The notes under the pieces are model-generated. The model ran no database searches. It was given only the letters and a program-made list of their open reading frames with translations, and was not told the origin of the DNA. From Tubulanus polymorphus (taxonomy: Eukaryota; Nemertea; Palaeonemertea; Tubulaniformes; Tubulanidae): 64,000 nt of DNA. This document shows positions 1 through 11,479 of this stretch, in pieces. Within the stretch, counting starts at the first letter, position 1, and every line of letters begins with the position of its first letter. The stretch covers positions 14,932,850 through 14,996,849 of the forward strand of contig NC_134029.1 in the NCBI RefSeq assembly GCF_964204645.1, given 5' to 3'. Position numbers and translations under genes: made by a program.

Positions 1-1289
1 CCTGAGGCATTCTCGCGGTGCAGCTGGACATCTATGCTGGTCTCGGACTCCGCATCACTTTCACTCACTAGTATCGGAGGGCTTGATTTTGGGTCCGAGG
101 TTGGCTCATTCGGTATCGGCTCAGAGGATTCCACCGGACGGTCATAGTATGGCTTCATATCATTGAAGTGAATCACTTTAAGTCTCTTCTTGCCATATAG
201 TGAGCACACACGGTAGTTCACCTCCGTTAGGCGCTCAATGACAATGTATGGTCCCAACCACTTCTTTTGCAACTTAGAGGCTTCCTCTGGTTTGACGTAG
301 TGATTACGAAGCCACACCTTGTCACCTGTCATGTACCCCCCACGACGGGCAAAACGGTCATATGTCCCGCTGTCGTCTCTGGGCCAACTTCAACTTCTCC
401 CTTACTGTCTCATGGGCTGACTCCAATTGAGATACGAGTTTATTGGCAAGCCCAGCAGAAGACATTCTCGGTGCTAGTCCATCAATTATCACATCCAACG
501 GGATGCTCATCTCTTCATTAAAAGTCAGGAAGAATGGAGTCTCAGTGGTTGACTCCTCCTGTGCAGCAGAGCGGTAAGCCATTAAACAAGCTGGCAAGTG
601 TTCATCCCAGTCAGAGCCTTTCTCATCAACAGCAGCAGACAGCATGGACTTCAGGGACTTATTCATATTCTCAACCTGGCCATTTCCTTGTGGATGGAAT
701 GCTGTCGTCTGGGTCTTCTCAATGCCTAGCAATTTTGACATTTCTTTGAAGACAGTTGATGTAAAGTTGGATCCCTTGTCCGTGTGTATGGACTCCGGAC
801 AACCAAAACGGCATACCGATTCGTTTACCAAGATACGTGCCACATTTTTAACCTGCTGGTTCCTCATAGGCCAAGCCTCCGGCTATTTTGTGAAAGCATC
901 CTGGGCAACTAGGATATACTTGTTTTGTCACTTGGTAGCTGGATAAATAGGTCCAACCTCATCAATGTGAATCCTCTGGCCACGACGTCCAATGGGTGTT
1001 GATATTAATGGCGCTGTTGGCTTCTTTGGTGGGCTCTTAATTTCTTGCAACTCTGAATGTACCGCTGGATGTAATTTTTCAAACCTGGTCGCCAGAACCT
1101 TTCTTAAACTTTCAGTTCCGTCTTTCTGGTACCACTGTGTTTTCCATTCAGCCCATCATGTAGTTGGTACAAAACCTTGTTGATAAGGGAATGAGGGAGT
1201 ACTACACGGTTTCGCTGGTGTTTGGTTCCTGGGACTGGTTTGAGAAAGAGTATACCATCTATAAGTCCTAATCTCACAAACACTGCCAC
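1..1289 (-). pseudogene. Gypsy integrase (zinc-binding, catalytic core, GPY/F)
   Basis: The N-terminal zinc-binding region lies near 1104-1289 (LHDGLNGKHSGTRKTELKV, with the expected downstream Cys pair lost to decay). The catalytic core is open from 867 to 358 and shows the second Asp in IHTDKGSNF and the Glu in GQVENMNKSL. The C-terminal GPY/F domain (KLQKKWLGPYIVIERL) is at about 240-300. The zinc-binding and core parts are in different frames with stops between them. It would have inserted the element's cDNA into host chromosomes. Confidence 0.9.
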
Positions 1290-1612
1290 TAGGCTCCTTG
1301 CAAGTCGACCGTACTGTTTTGACTCCTGAGCTGTAGGCTATGCCTGTTCTTTTCCTAGCCTTTGATGTAAAATAGCTATTTCCGGGTCAGACCGTTGAGC
1401 CTTAGCAATCGCATCCCGTGAAATGGAGATTTGTTGCATCACACTCCCGATGATTGGATCTCGACTCTTCTTCACGTCAGTGGGGCCACATGTTGGGCAG
1501 ATACCATGCTTGCGTTTAGGTCGCCGAGACCATCCGCATTTCCATGAAGTTTTCCTGGTCTGTGTTGGATTTCGTAGTCATATTTTGCCAGTCGTTCATT
1601 CCATCGATCGAT

Positions 1613-1891
1613 TTAGCCTTCCTGTTCCTTGAAGTTACGTAACCATTTTAATGCCGCATGGTCCGTTCTCAAGAGAAATTTCTTGCCAAGCAGGTAGTGC
1701 CGAAAGTGTCGTATCATGTCAACTAGCGACAGCATTTCCCTGCGAGTAGCGCAGTAATTCTCCTCCCCACCTTTCAAAGAGCGACCCGCATAAGCGATTA
1801 CCGGCTCAATACAATCCTTATCCGCTTGAGAGAGAACGACACTTATTGCGAAATCACTCGCGTCCGTGTCAAGGATGAAAGAACTTGCCAT
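1613..1891 (-). pseudogene. Gypsy RNase H domain
   Basis: The open stretch begins near ILDTDASDFAISVVLSQ, whose DTDAS holds the first catalytic Asp. It continues through a Glu in TRREMLSLVDMIRHFRHYL and the Asp of LLRTDHAALKWL, the standard Ty3/Gypsy RNase H pattern. The domain removes RNA from the RNA-DNA hybrid during reverse transcription. It is detached from RT by stops between 1892 and 2084. Confidence 0.88.
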
Positions 1892-2084
1892 CTTGCTGAA
1901 ATCGAAAAAACTGAGGACGGGCAGATTTGACTTTGTTTCAAACTGTCAGAAGGCCATCTGATGTTCAGTGGTCCAGGTATAAGTGACACCTTTCTTCATA
2001 AGTTGGTACAGTGGCGCCACGATATTAAAATACCCTTTGTTGAACTTTGAGTAGTATGAAACTAATCCGATGAAGCTGCGGAGC

Positions 2085-2708
2085 TCAGTTTCGGCCAATC
2101 CCTGACACGATCACATCTCTGCGGATCTGTCTGGATTCCATTTTCGCTGACGACATGGCCCAGGAATGCAACTTGCCGTTGAAATAAATGGCACTTGGCT
2201 TCAACTTCAAGTTTGCAGCACGAAAACAGGCAAACACTTCTTTCAGACGTCCCAGGTGACTTTCCAGGTCGGGACTGAAAACAATAACGTCATCGAGATA
2301 CAGTAAACATGTTTTCCAAGCAACCTTGTATAGAACCAGCGACATGAGCCTCAAAAATGTGGCAGGAGCATTCGTAAGCCCAAATGGTATTGCGTTCCAC
2401 TCGAATATTCCTCGCTACATCACGAAGGCAGTTTTTGGCTTGTCCTTTTCACGTACAGGCACCTGCCAGTACCCACTCGCCATATCAAGTGATGAGAACA
2501 ACGCAGCACAAGAAAGGGACTCAAGCATGGCATCAACCCTTGGAAGTGGGTGGGCATCCTTGGTCGTGACATCATTTAGCCGCCTATAGTCAACACATAG
2601 CCGAAGGCTACCATCTGCTTTCTTAGCCATCACGATGGGGCTGGACCAGGCTCCACTTGATTTTCGAATGAGGTCATGTTCTAAGAGCTGGTTTGTAGAG
2701 GTTTCCAC
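2085..2708 (-). pseudogene. Gypsy reverse transcriptase
   Basis: The fingers and palm segment at 2415-2708 has IRKSSGAWSSPIVMAKKADG, LRLCVDYRRLN and the first catalytic Asp region FSSLDMASGYWQVPV. A second open frame at 2085-2354 has the active-site box LYLDDVIVFS. A frameshift separates the two, so the enzyme is not encoded in one piece. Confidence 0.92.
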
Positions 2709-2717
2709 AAACGACTG

Positions 2718-4105
2718 TCAGTGTGGCGGTACCCTACGCGGTGGTTGTTTAATCGGTCGGCTTGAACCGGTGTCAATAGTGTGCTCCATCATAGAAGTCT
2801 GACCGATATCAAAGTCATCTGTTGAGAATATGTCGAGGTTTTGCGAGACTGTCTCGATAAGTTCTGCCCTGGTATTGTCGGGAATATCTAGTTCATTTAC
2901 GTTTAAGGCCTCACATACATACATTAGTTTTTCAGAGTCAAAACTGTTGGAACTCATGGAGTGTGTTGAACTCTCAGTGTCATTAACCTGATTTCCCTCA
3001 TGAAGCGTCATTGACTGTATAGAGTCGAACTGACGGGACAGTCCAATCTGTTCGCTTCGATGGATGAGGACTGGTTCATCACTGAAATTGGCAACTCTAA
3101 CTTCGATGTGGTGTGATTTTGGTACCAAAATCTGTCTCGCCGTTAAGGCTGCTGCACCTTTCGCGTGGCTAACCATTCCTGGGGAGCCAGAGAAATATTG
3201 GTTTTTTCGCTTAACATAACCAGGGAGAAAGAGCTCTGTGCTAGCGGGGATACAGACATTTTTCCGAGCAAAAATTCTGTAACAACTACTTCTCGAAGAT
3301 TGTCTAAGAGGAACACTCGTAGATCCAAGATGTAGCTCTCTCGTCGCATAGTCAATCTTGCAGCCGTATTTGCTGAAGAAGTCACTGCCGAGCGAACAAA
3401 CCTGGGTTAATTCGTCTGCTATTATCATCGGCAGTTCAAAGAGCATGTCTCCTAGTTTTACTTGGATGCTTCTCCCTGGACATTCATATCTTGGCCAGTG
3501 GCGGTGGCAAGAGAATATGCGACAGGTCTTAGGCTAGAGAGGTCATCACTGGGTCTGCTGGCCTTCCACACAGATGTTTTCAGCACGGTTACTGCCGCGC
3601 CAGTGTCAAGCAGGACCGAGATTTGATCTGTACAGTTTACTTGTGCTGTGCAGAATAACCCTCCATCCTGTGTGGTAAGTTGCCGAACCATTTTCGGGGT
3701 CCTCGGATTTACCTCGTCACAGACTTTTTGAATGGTATCCTCCATCGAAGTTGTTGACTGATGACATCCTGTTGTGGGACACATTACATGATCACCATCA
3801 CCAGGGGGCATGCCTGGCGACAGAGTTTCCGCAGAATCCGCATGGTCGTCAAGGGTTTCACTCACACTAGCTGTCACCACTTGAGGTAAGTCACCTGACA
3901 TATCCACTTTAGGCAAGTCGAGGGACGGTAAGTGTGGGTTGATGAGCCCTTGGCGTCTTTGTGGAATCATATACTTATCGGGGGCTCTAATTACATTCCT
4001 GGGGTCCCCCGTCCCCTCTGGGAACCCTGGTTGGCGTTTCCCTGTTGTCTCGGTTGTTGGCGACATGCTCAAGAATAGTGACCGGCTTGCCCAGAGTTGA
4101 AACAC
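2718..4105 (-). pseudogene. Gypsy aspartic protease and protease-RT linker
   Basis: The frame at 3458-4105 contains the aspartic protease active-site motif LLDTGAAVTVL. The frame at 2718-3446 continues with LGSDFFSKYGCKIDYATREL, typical of the region after the protease, and ends with IDTGSSRPIKQPPRRVPPH, the usual lead-in to RT. The two frames are offset by a frameshift near 3450. The protease would process the Gag-Pol polyprotein. Confidence 0.85.
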
Positions 4106-4878
4106 TGGACCTGCGGATACCTATTTGCAGGGTGGTTAGGTACCCTACAGCGCCAACGTGTGTCGATTACCGGGGCAGAGGAGGATTGATGCTGAGCCTC
4201 CAATTTTTCGAGTCTCCCAGAAATGTTCTGGACCATAGACATAAGTTTGTCCATCTGGCTGGGTTGAGCTAACGCATTTACGCTGACCTCTGAAACTCTC
4301 TTTTTCTCGTGACGACGCTCCGTGAGTTTTCGTGTGGTGTCCAGCGATCGCGCTTGACTGACAGCGTCGGCCAGAGTCTTAGGTCGGTGCACGAACAGTT
4401 GCTCTCGACCGCCCACGCTTAGTGATACCGCATTCATATAACGTTCTCGACTGTATGAAACGATCAGTCAGTCTCTCGCAAAACTTGCTGTATGTCAACG
4501 ACTCAGATAATTGCAGGTTGGAGACAGCCTGATAGGCTTCATGGTCGAGACGAGACCGCAGATTTTTCTTTCTTGAGGCACCATTGTTCTTAAGTCGACT
4601 GTGCCACACCTCATCCGCATAATCGTTAAACCGCTCCAACCAAATTCGAAAGTTATGGCCGATAGTATAGGGTTTGGGTGGGGGAAAGTCGGTCTGGACC
4701 TCAAGGACGATGCCAATAAAACACTCTTAAACATCTCCGCCAGCTGTTGTATACTATTGGCCTCCTGGTCATTGTCTAATGGCTCATGAACAGAAGTGTC
4801 AACTGACTGTTGTTCATCATTTTGTCTCAGGTCGGACGTGTCAACATCATCAATACTCATGGCCATTTTTTTTAACAA
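4069..4878 (-). pseudogene. Gypsy gag remnant with mutated zinc knuckle
   Basis: Three overlapping frames (4495-4878, 4379-4639, 4069-4437) together cover a Gag-like protein that starts with MLKKMAMSIDDVDTSD and contains a capsid-like region. The nucleic-acid-binding zinc knuckle is damaged: the second Cys of CX2CX4HX4C is Ser (CFNSGQAGH), and a TGA stop at 4069-4071 falls just before the last Cys. At least two frameshifts are needed to link the frames. Confidence 0.75.
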
Positions 4879-5235
4879 GAGAAATAACAGGTTAAATATA
4901 CCGACACAGGCAAATTAACGGACTCTTTAAAATGTAATAAAACCAGAAAAGTCAATTCACAACGGTGTGTCAGATACCAACACACAATAAATATTCGATA
5001 ATTATAATAATAGGCCTACTAAGGGTAAATCGCAAATAAGTTCACTTCAATTTCACGTATTTGTTTTTGTATAATTAGTGCCTTACCGATCCTTACTACT
5101 TCAAGTGGAATACAGTATGGACATGTACAAAATACTCGAAAAATGTGAAAAACTGAGCGTACGGTGCACAGACTAAGTTACACAAAACGTGGGTTCACCT
5201 CAACTCAGTCTAACGCAATCAAAATCGCTAAAAAT

Positions 5236-5254
5236 CCCAGTACCCTGCCACCAA
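5236..5254 (-). other. probable primer-binding site of the Gypsy element
   Basis: Immediately internal to the LTR, the minus strand reads TTGGTGGCAGGGTACTGGG. Starting with TGG directly after the LTR is what a tRNA 3' CCA end needs for priming. The tRNA species was not identified. Confidence 0.5.
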
Positions 5255-5477
5255 TGTAATGATTTGGGATATCCTCAGTTTGGTAGGACAAAAGAGGGCC
5301 CGAAGATTCCTGTGAACCCACAAAATAACTACACAAAAGATCTGAGTTACTAGACAATACCTCTTTATTCCACGGCGGACGCAACAAGAAAGAAGAACAA
5401 TAGAACAAAAGATCCAAGGCGGTGCACCCACACGGTGCCCCTACAATAATAACAATAGGACGGCTCCGGCCGTCACA
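5255..5477 (-). repeat. 5' LTR of the Gypsy element
   Basis: On the minus strand the segment begins TGTGACGGCCGGAG and ends CAAATCATTACA, so it has TG...CA ends, and it sits directly upstream of the probable primer-binding site and gag. The length, about 223 bp, is ordinary for an LTR. The outer boundary is inferred because the partner LTR is not in the window; it could lie three bases further out, at 5480. Confidence 0.6.
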
Positions 5478-6146
5478 ACATTCTGACTGCTGCTGCAGCT
5501 GGTAACTGAACGGTATCATAGAACAATGTCAAATAAAATTGCGTGCTAATAGTGGGTTTCGAAGCTAACTGAGTGCATAGATTGGTCTGGTGCCTTGTCC
5601 CACACCGGGTATCCCCGCAGGAAAACCCGGTTACTATTTACGGTGAAAGTGAAGAATGATTCCATCCTTCCGCGATATGACAACACCGTTGATTACCTCT
5701 AGGGAGAGGCCCTATTGATTTTGGGCTCCAAAGGTCAAGGTCAGGAGAGGTAATTGCGTGTAAATGCGATTCAAGAAAAACCATTGATAGCAGGACATTG
5801 TTATTTCATAGTATACCCAGGTGAGGATGTGGCATACTGATTTTGGAGTTCTAGGGCAAAGATCATTTGAAAAATTTTAATCACTAATGATTTTTGAATA
5901 GCAAAGATCAGGGTCTTCAGGGGTCACGGAGGACGTAGATAAATAGTATCAAATTGCCTTGACATTCGGGAGTGACACAGGCGGCTTGGCGATTTGATGA
6001 GAAACAAGGTATCAACTTTGAAGGGCCTTATCTTGTACATCTTAAAAAATATGGTATGAGGGGTTATTGCAAGTAAGTTATTGCAACAACAGTGATTTAC
6101 TAATTGCCTGTGAATAAACCACCACATATATATATTTTACTTTCAG
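5478..6146. other. host non-coding DNA, probable intron
   Basis: No open frame with coding character, RNA gene or repeat boundary is recognised here. It ends in a pyrimidine-rich splice acceptor (tttactttcag) that opens the next exon. Confidence 0.5.
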
Positions 6147-6347
6147 ATTTGGGGCTTAACAGTTCACAATGTTATGGCGGCCTTTCTGAATGAACATTCA
6201 AAAGCCACAATATTTCGAAATATTGGATCTGGTGTTATGGAGCTTCAACTCGTTCCTCCCCATCATTTGTACTCATGTGGGGCAGATGGATCCCTGAAGG
6301 TTCGAAAACTGACTAATTCAGACAATATTGTTAGTTCCATCTACTGA
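6147..6347 (+). CDS. last exon of a WD40-repeat protein (host gene)
   Basis: A splice acceptor (ttttactttcag) ends at 6146 and is followed by 66 sense codons and a TGA at 6345-6347. The peptide contains WGLTVHNVMAAF and then GVMELQLVPPHHLYSCGADG followed by SLKVRKL. The spacing of these segments and the GADGSLKVR strand match WD40 repeats closing a beta-propeller. It lacks an ATG start in context and is therefore the C-terminal exon of a longer host gene whose upstream exons lie beyond the Gypsy insertion or outside the window. Which WD40 protein it is cannot be said. Confidence 0.65.
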   Translation: MWGLTVHNVMAAFLNEHSKATIFRNIGSGVMELQLVPPHHLYSCGADGSLKVRKLTNSDNIVSSIY

Positions 6348-7774
6348 TGTAAAGATACTAACAGAAAGGTTGAATATGAAATGATAACCTCTTTGATAAG
6401 TATCAACACCCCAAAATTATGAGATGTACATGTGAAAGTGTTGATAGAAATATTGTTTACAAAATCCTATGAATGTTATAGTTAATCGACATGTATGCCA
6501 CCTAAAATTTTGATTGGCAAAGCTTCTACTTTGTGAACATTTTTCAGCCTGCAAGTATTGGTTAATTAAAAGTGCATGTAATCTAGTCACTGTAAAATAA
6601 TTAGTCAAGTCATGAGAGTCAACCATAATGACATATGATAAGATATGCTTGATTTACGCAGTTTTGTTCGCTCAGGCATATTGTCAAGCATTTTCAGTAG
6701 CTCAACTGTTGTATTTACAGCGTATATTTTTCATACCTAGTTATCATTATAATTTATTACCTCATGATGATATTCTCGTGTTCTAGCGTATGCACACAAT
6801 GAAAAGTCTATCCCAGTGGCTATGATCTTGGCATTTCACTCTCAAGGGGCCAGTATCAACAACAATTTGATAGATGCTGACAGCTGAAAGTGGTCAAACT
6901 CAGATTGAGCGCCGTTGGCTCGCTGTCTCCAACCACTTGTTACTAAGTTACAGGCAAGAGTGAGAAAAGGCAAAACTTTTCCAAACCTATCATGAGAAAA
7001 TGAAGAAATAAGCAATGAAATCAGTTTTAAAGTCCTGTTGCATTGAAGAGTTATTATTTTACAGGGTAATTAGGTCATTTTTAACGAAATGTCTGAACTA
7101 ATTTCCAAGTTGAAACATTGTATTTAGTCGGTGTTTCCAAGCAAAATAACAGTAACTCCAGACAATAAATTAATTCACTATTTACATTTGTAAAGATATT
7201 TCCACAGAGATAGTTATACGCAGATTGAATCCATATATAACATGGCATAATTATTCTAAAAATAAAAATGAAAATTCAAAAATTGCTTTTTAATAAAAAA
7301 GATAATATTGGTCTTTTACATCCTTTTAGGAATGACCAATTGATGGGATATTATTAGCTCTTGATTGCAGTTGTTGTTTGACCTCAGTTACTCATAAGGT
7401 TTAGTGGTAAAAACGGGGACCCAGATGTGTAATAATAACAACTCATTGATGCACCGTTATAACCACTGAGATAGACTATAGCACTCGTAGCGTCTTCTAA
7501 TAGAGCTTTAAAATTAATAAATGAAATAGTTGATTGGTACAGAAAATGGTGTCTTGCAAAATGGAATAAAACAAATTTTAGAAAAAGACTCACACATACA
7601 TTTTAGAAAGTCATGCAAACAATGCACTAATTGTCATATGACAATATTACCAAACTGAAGTCTATTGGCTCTCGAAAAGCTATTATCAAAGTGTGCTTTG
7701 TATATTATTTTTACCGTGAACCAAAGGACTCCAATTTGGAGTTATCCCGAATGGAGGGCTCCAATGAATAAGTA
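6348..7774. other. 3' UTR and intergenic DNA
   Basis: AT-rich sequence without coding potential. The first part is presumably the 3' UTR of the WD40 exon. The polyadenylation site was not resolved; AATAAA occurs several times. Confidence 0.4.
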
Positions 7775-7777
7775 TAA

Positions 7778-8575
7778 AGGCTGGCTTATGTCAACAAGCA
7801 AAGCAACGCCTACCGACGCAACTAGGTTTATCGCCAATTAGCGGCAACAAGCCGCCTACGAGAGGCCGCCAGTTGCTGCTCTATCGGTTCAACGTAAGCC
7901 GGCTTGCGACGGCAACCCGACGCCTACCGACTCGTCGCAAGCCGTATCCAGCTAGTTGCCAATGTTCTACTCCGGCCTACGGTATGCGGACAGTTGCTTT
8001 CGATCGCAACCGACATAAGCTCATCTGCGACGCGACGGAACTGAGCGCAAGGGTTCTAGCCAATAAGAGACCGCATATACACAGTACAAATTATGACCGC
8101 TAGTTAGCGTCATTCGTAGTTAATCATAAACTTTCAAATTCAAGTATTTCGAAACGTAAACCAAACCTTCAGCCCGGCAGATGACTGGACGGAAGATCTA
8201 GGAGCGAAATTGGTAGAATTATGGTGTGAGCGGCCATCTTTATATGATGTCGCTAGCACATTGTATTCAAAACAGAATCAGAAAGATAAAGATCTTAAAG
8301 AAATAACTTTTCTAAAAGAAATATATTCCCCAATAATTCAAAATAAATCAAATTTATTCTCAAAATGCTTATCACGTGACTATCTGAGCCGTTGCAGTTG
8401 CCAGTAATCGTAACTGACATAAGCAGGGAAGCAACTGGGAGGATCTCGTATAGTTGGCCTCAGTTGCTGCGAATCGGAGCGCAGCCAACATAAGTTGGGC
8501 TGCGATCGCGGTTGCTCTCAGTTGCGTCGGCAGGAGTCGGTCGGCGTCGAGTTGGTTGTCGACATATGCCAGCCT
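7778..8575. mobile_element. PIF/Harbinger-like non-autonomous DNA transposon
   Basis: The element begins AGGCTGGCTTATGTC and ends GACATATGCCAGCCT, imperfect terminal inverted repeats that extend about 60 bp inward through CGACGCAAC-rich sequence. It is flanked by direct TAA trinucleotides at 7775-7777 and 8576-8578. A TWA target duplication is characteristic of PIF/Harbinger. The interior holds a remnant MADF-type coding segment, which fits the DNA-binding protein these transposons carry, but no transposase. GC-rich subterminal repeats stand out from the AT-rich surroundings. Confidence 0.65.
8177..8407 (+). pseudogene. MADF-domain protein remnant inside the Harbinger-like element
   Basis: The reading frame gives ADDWTEDLGAKLVELWCERP followed by SLYDVASTLYSKQNQKDKDLKEI, the start of a MADF (Myb/SANT-like) domain in which an acidic lead is followed by KLVxLxxxRPxLYD. 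There is no ATG in place, and the frame ends at TAA (8405-8407) after a low-complexity tail, so only the first half of the domain survives. Harbinger elements typically encode a Myb/SANT or MADF protein alongside the transposase. Confidence 0.6.
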
Positions 8576-8578
8576 TAA

Positions 8579-11036
8579 ATAACCTCCACCAAATAATTCT
8601 CGTGACTCTGTTTGTGGTCAGTTATGTAGTGAACGACTACTTTGTTATCCTGTTCGTAATGAAGTCATGTTGTCTCCTAGGTCAGTCGACTTCGTACCGT
8701 TCCGTTTTCTCCGTAACAACACAATGTATACACGATTGAATGTTAGATCAAGTTTATTGCGCTGTCCAATATTTCCATCATTTGATGTAAAAGATGGACA
8801 GAATTCCTTGACAAATTATGGCTAGACTATGGCACACATTGACGGCGAGGCACTGCTATGTCGAGGGTGCTGACGTGATTATGGAAAACCCACGCTCTGA
8901 TTGGTTGTTTTGGGAATGCCAGCACTTTTGACGTAATTATGGGAAACCACGCTATAATTGGTTGTTACTAGTCAAAGTGCTGAAGTGATCAGTTCGACAA
9001 ATTTAGTCGCTTATATACGGTAATCGCTCTCTAGAAGGCAGTTTTTTGGCTATTTCAACGGTCTTGCCAATCAATAATCATTCGTATTCTTAATACACTA
9101 AAAATACATAGCTATTTTTAGCAAACTCAAACGCAATTTCAGTACCCTGTAATTTCACTACTATTGGGCGAATTAAACGGATTAAATATATTTCGTAATT
9201 GGTTTTTCTTTATGGTGCGCAAAGTTGAAAGCCGTGGGTTTTATATTTTTTGAGAAATTTACCAAAAAGTTTCAAAAATTCGATTTATTTGAGCCACGTT
9301 TTCTTATGTAGCATCTTTACCTTTCCAAAATAACACATGTGAAAATTCAATGCTATTTGCGTCGGTAGAACTTTATATCGCCAAGATCCGACGCTTGGTT
9401 CGGCAGTTATGGGCTTTCAAAGACGAAACCCCTCAAAATCTTGGCTCTATAAAATTTGTTGACCCAGTTTTGACTTCCATCATGACGTCATAACATTGAA
9501 CGAGGTGGATCAGCTGGTGCGCATTATTTCACAAACAAAATGGCAGCACAATTGAATAGGTTGATATTCATCATTTCTAGCGCGAATAGTGATATTCAAG
9601 GCGTATGATGTAACGATTTATTGTGTTCGATGTGTTCAATGATTGATCTAGTTTTGATATCGCGTGCATAAGGTTACGTTGCATCAAGATTTCTGACGAA
9701 AATGCGGTTTCAAAATGCGGAAATTTACTTCCGTGTTCGCCACACGGCTGATTCACTGATAGCATCGAATTTTTAGAGATGAGTCTGATATTTACACGAC
9801 TGGAATACGTGTTTTATCATCATTAATTGAAATCATTTTATTAGCGATCCATTTTGGAGCCTGATTATTTGTATTAGTTTGTTAACTGGGGTACAGTGGA
9901 GCGTTCGCGTTGAAAAAAGTTGTATACAGTCGCGTAGGCAATATAGCCTAATCATTCTCGTGTTCACTGCGTGTATGTATCAGTTATAGAGTACGCGCAC
10001 CACGGTGTAGGTCGCGCGTAACAACGTTTTTTTCTGAGTGAAGATGTAAGCTACTTAAAGCAATCCTATCGTGAAATTATTAAAAATCATGTCAGTCAAT
10101 ACACTTTATTTCGTCAGTAACCGGCACTGACTGGCCTCAAATTTGAAGAACTTGGGAGCTTCTGCCCTGATTGGTCCGTATGATAAAAATGAAAAACCTC
10201 CGATGAAACAAAGGTTCTCACCAAGTTTGTACCGTATCTTATCGGGTCACTCATAGTTGTTTTACATCATTCAAGGGATGTATTACAATTATGAACGTTT
10301 GTTCAAACAAAATAAGACCCATAATCAATTTTTCGAAGATTTCATTCTCGTTAAAGGTCGGTTATCATTAAAAGTTCACACTGATCAAAATTGAGTCCTT
10401 TTTTATATATTTTTTTCTCGTTTAATTTTCAATGAAATAATTTTTTGCATTCCGGTAGCCTACGTGACAGATTTTTACTTCACACCAGTTTGATTATTGG
10501 TCCTTTATTTATCCAGACATGGATTTCATTAAACTTTGCCAAATAGTTTGTCTGATGTGTAAGAGGCTAACAACACGCGCGCCGCCAATGTATGACTATG
10601 AGAGTGCTGTTCAATCATCACTGAATGCTGGCTGCTGCGTGCATAAGAACGTGCTATACAATGTATTATCTTGACGCTGTGAGTTGATGAAATAAACAAA
10701 ATAATGCAAGAATAACATGGGGAAGTGATTTTGATTTTTAGGCCAGCCGTACATTGGTACACTGAGCCTGTTACACAAATGGAGCGAATTTAATTGACCA
10801 GATGGTTTCCAGATGAAAGGCTATTTCACTGTGCTACCTGGGCATATATTCATGATACATGAAATCGGAAATTCAAGCGTGCGTGCCGAATTTTGAGAAA
10901 GGGCCTCAGGTGTTCACGTGATTCCGCGGTATCGACATTTTATTTGCGGGTTAAATTTTAAGATTCAAAATTGTACTTCAAGATCGATTCCTGTGTCGAT
11001 ACACAATTAGTCAATTTGGTTTTTGAAAGGAAGTTT
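8579..11036. other. non-coding host DNA
   Basis: No gene is recognised. A local tandem duplication of about 60 bp lies at 8871-8975 (TGACGTGATTATGG... and TGACGTAATTATGG..., each followed by GATTGGTTGTT or AATTGGTTGTT). The CCAAT/TGACGT content is suggestive of promoter elements, but no transcript is evident. Confidence 0.4.
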
Positions 11037-11479
11037 AATTGAAAGGCTGAATCCAAGAACATGTCTTTTGAGCCCAAACGTCTACTTTTACTTAGTAGCC
11101 ACTTGAGAACAATAAGCAGTTAACGATATCGGCTACTTTTCCAGTAGTATACATTTCAAAACAGTCACTCTGGAATAGTATTCCTTTCAATTCGGTTGGT
11201 TTTCTATAGTGGCTGTTTCGAAGAGTCTACTATTGAAAAGTGACCATTTTGAAACATCTGGTTTCGATAGTGCACACTAGCAGTAGAAGTGACTGTAAAA
11301 CCACCCGCCTGTTAACAGTGACTTTGTGATAGTAACTACTACCATAGCAGCTACTCTCAAAACACATCGTTTCTAAAAGTCAACTATTGAAAAGTGACCA
11401 TTTTGAGATCGCTTGCCAGATTCCCTGTTATAAATACACTGTAGCAACATATGCTTCAGATTTGCAGTGATACGTGACA
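11037..11479 (+). repeat. left long terminal inverted repeat
   Basis: Counterpart of 13281-13724 in reverse complement. It runs from AATTGAAAGGCTGAATCC to GCAGTGATACGTGACA. Confidence 0.8.

Larger units (their letters stand above)
1..5477 (-). mobile_element. Ty3/Gypsy LTR retrotransposon, decayed, 3' end beyond window
   Basis: Read on the minus strand, the order is 5' LTR (5255-5477), gag, protease, reverse transcriptase, RNase H, integrase. Integrase lying after RNase H identifies Ty3/Gypsy rather than Copia. The integrase C-terminal GPY/F region runs to the left edge, so the 3' LTR lies outside. Every module is split between frames or carries stops, so the copy cannot make a full polyprotein. 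A related integrase C-terminal relic lies at 36558-36752. Family assignment is secure; the clade is not determined. Confidence 0.93.
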
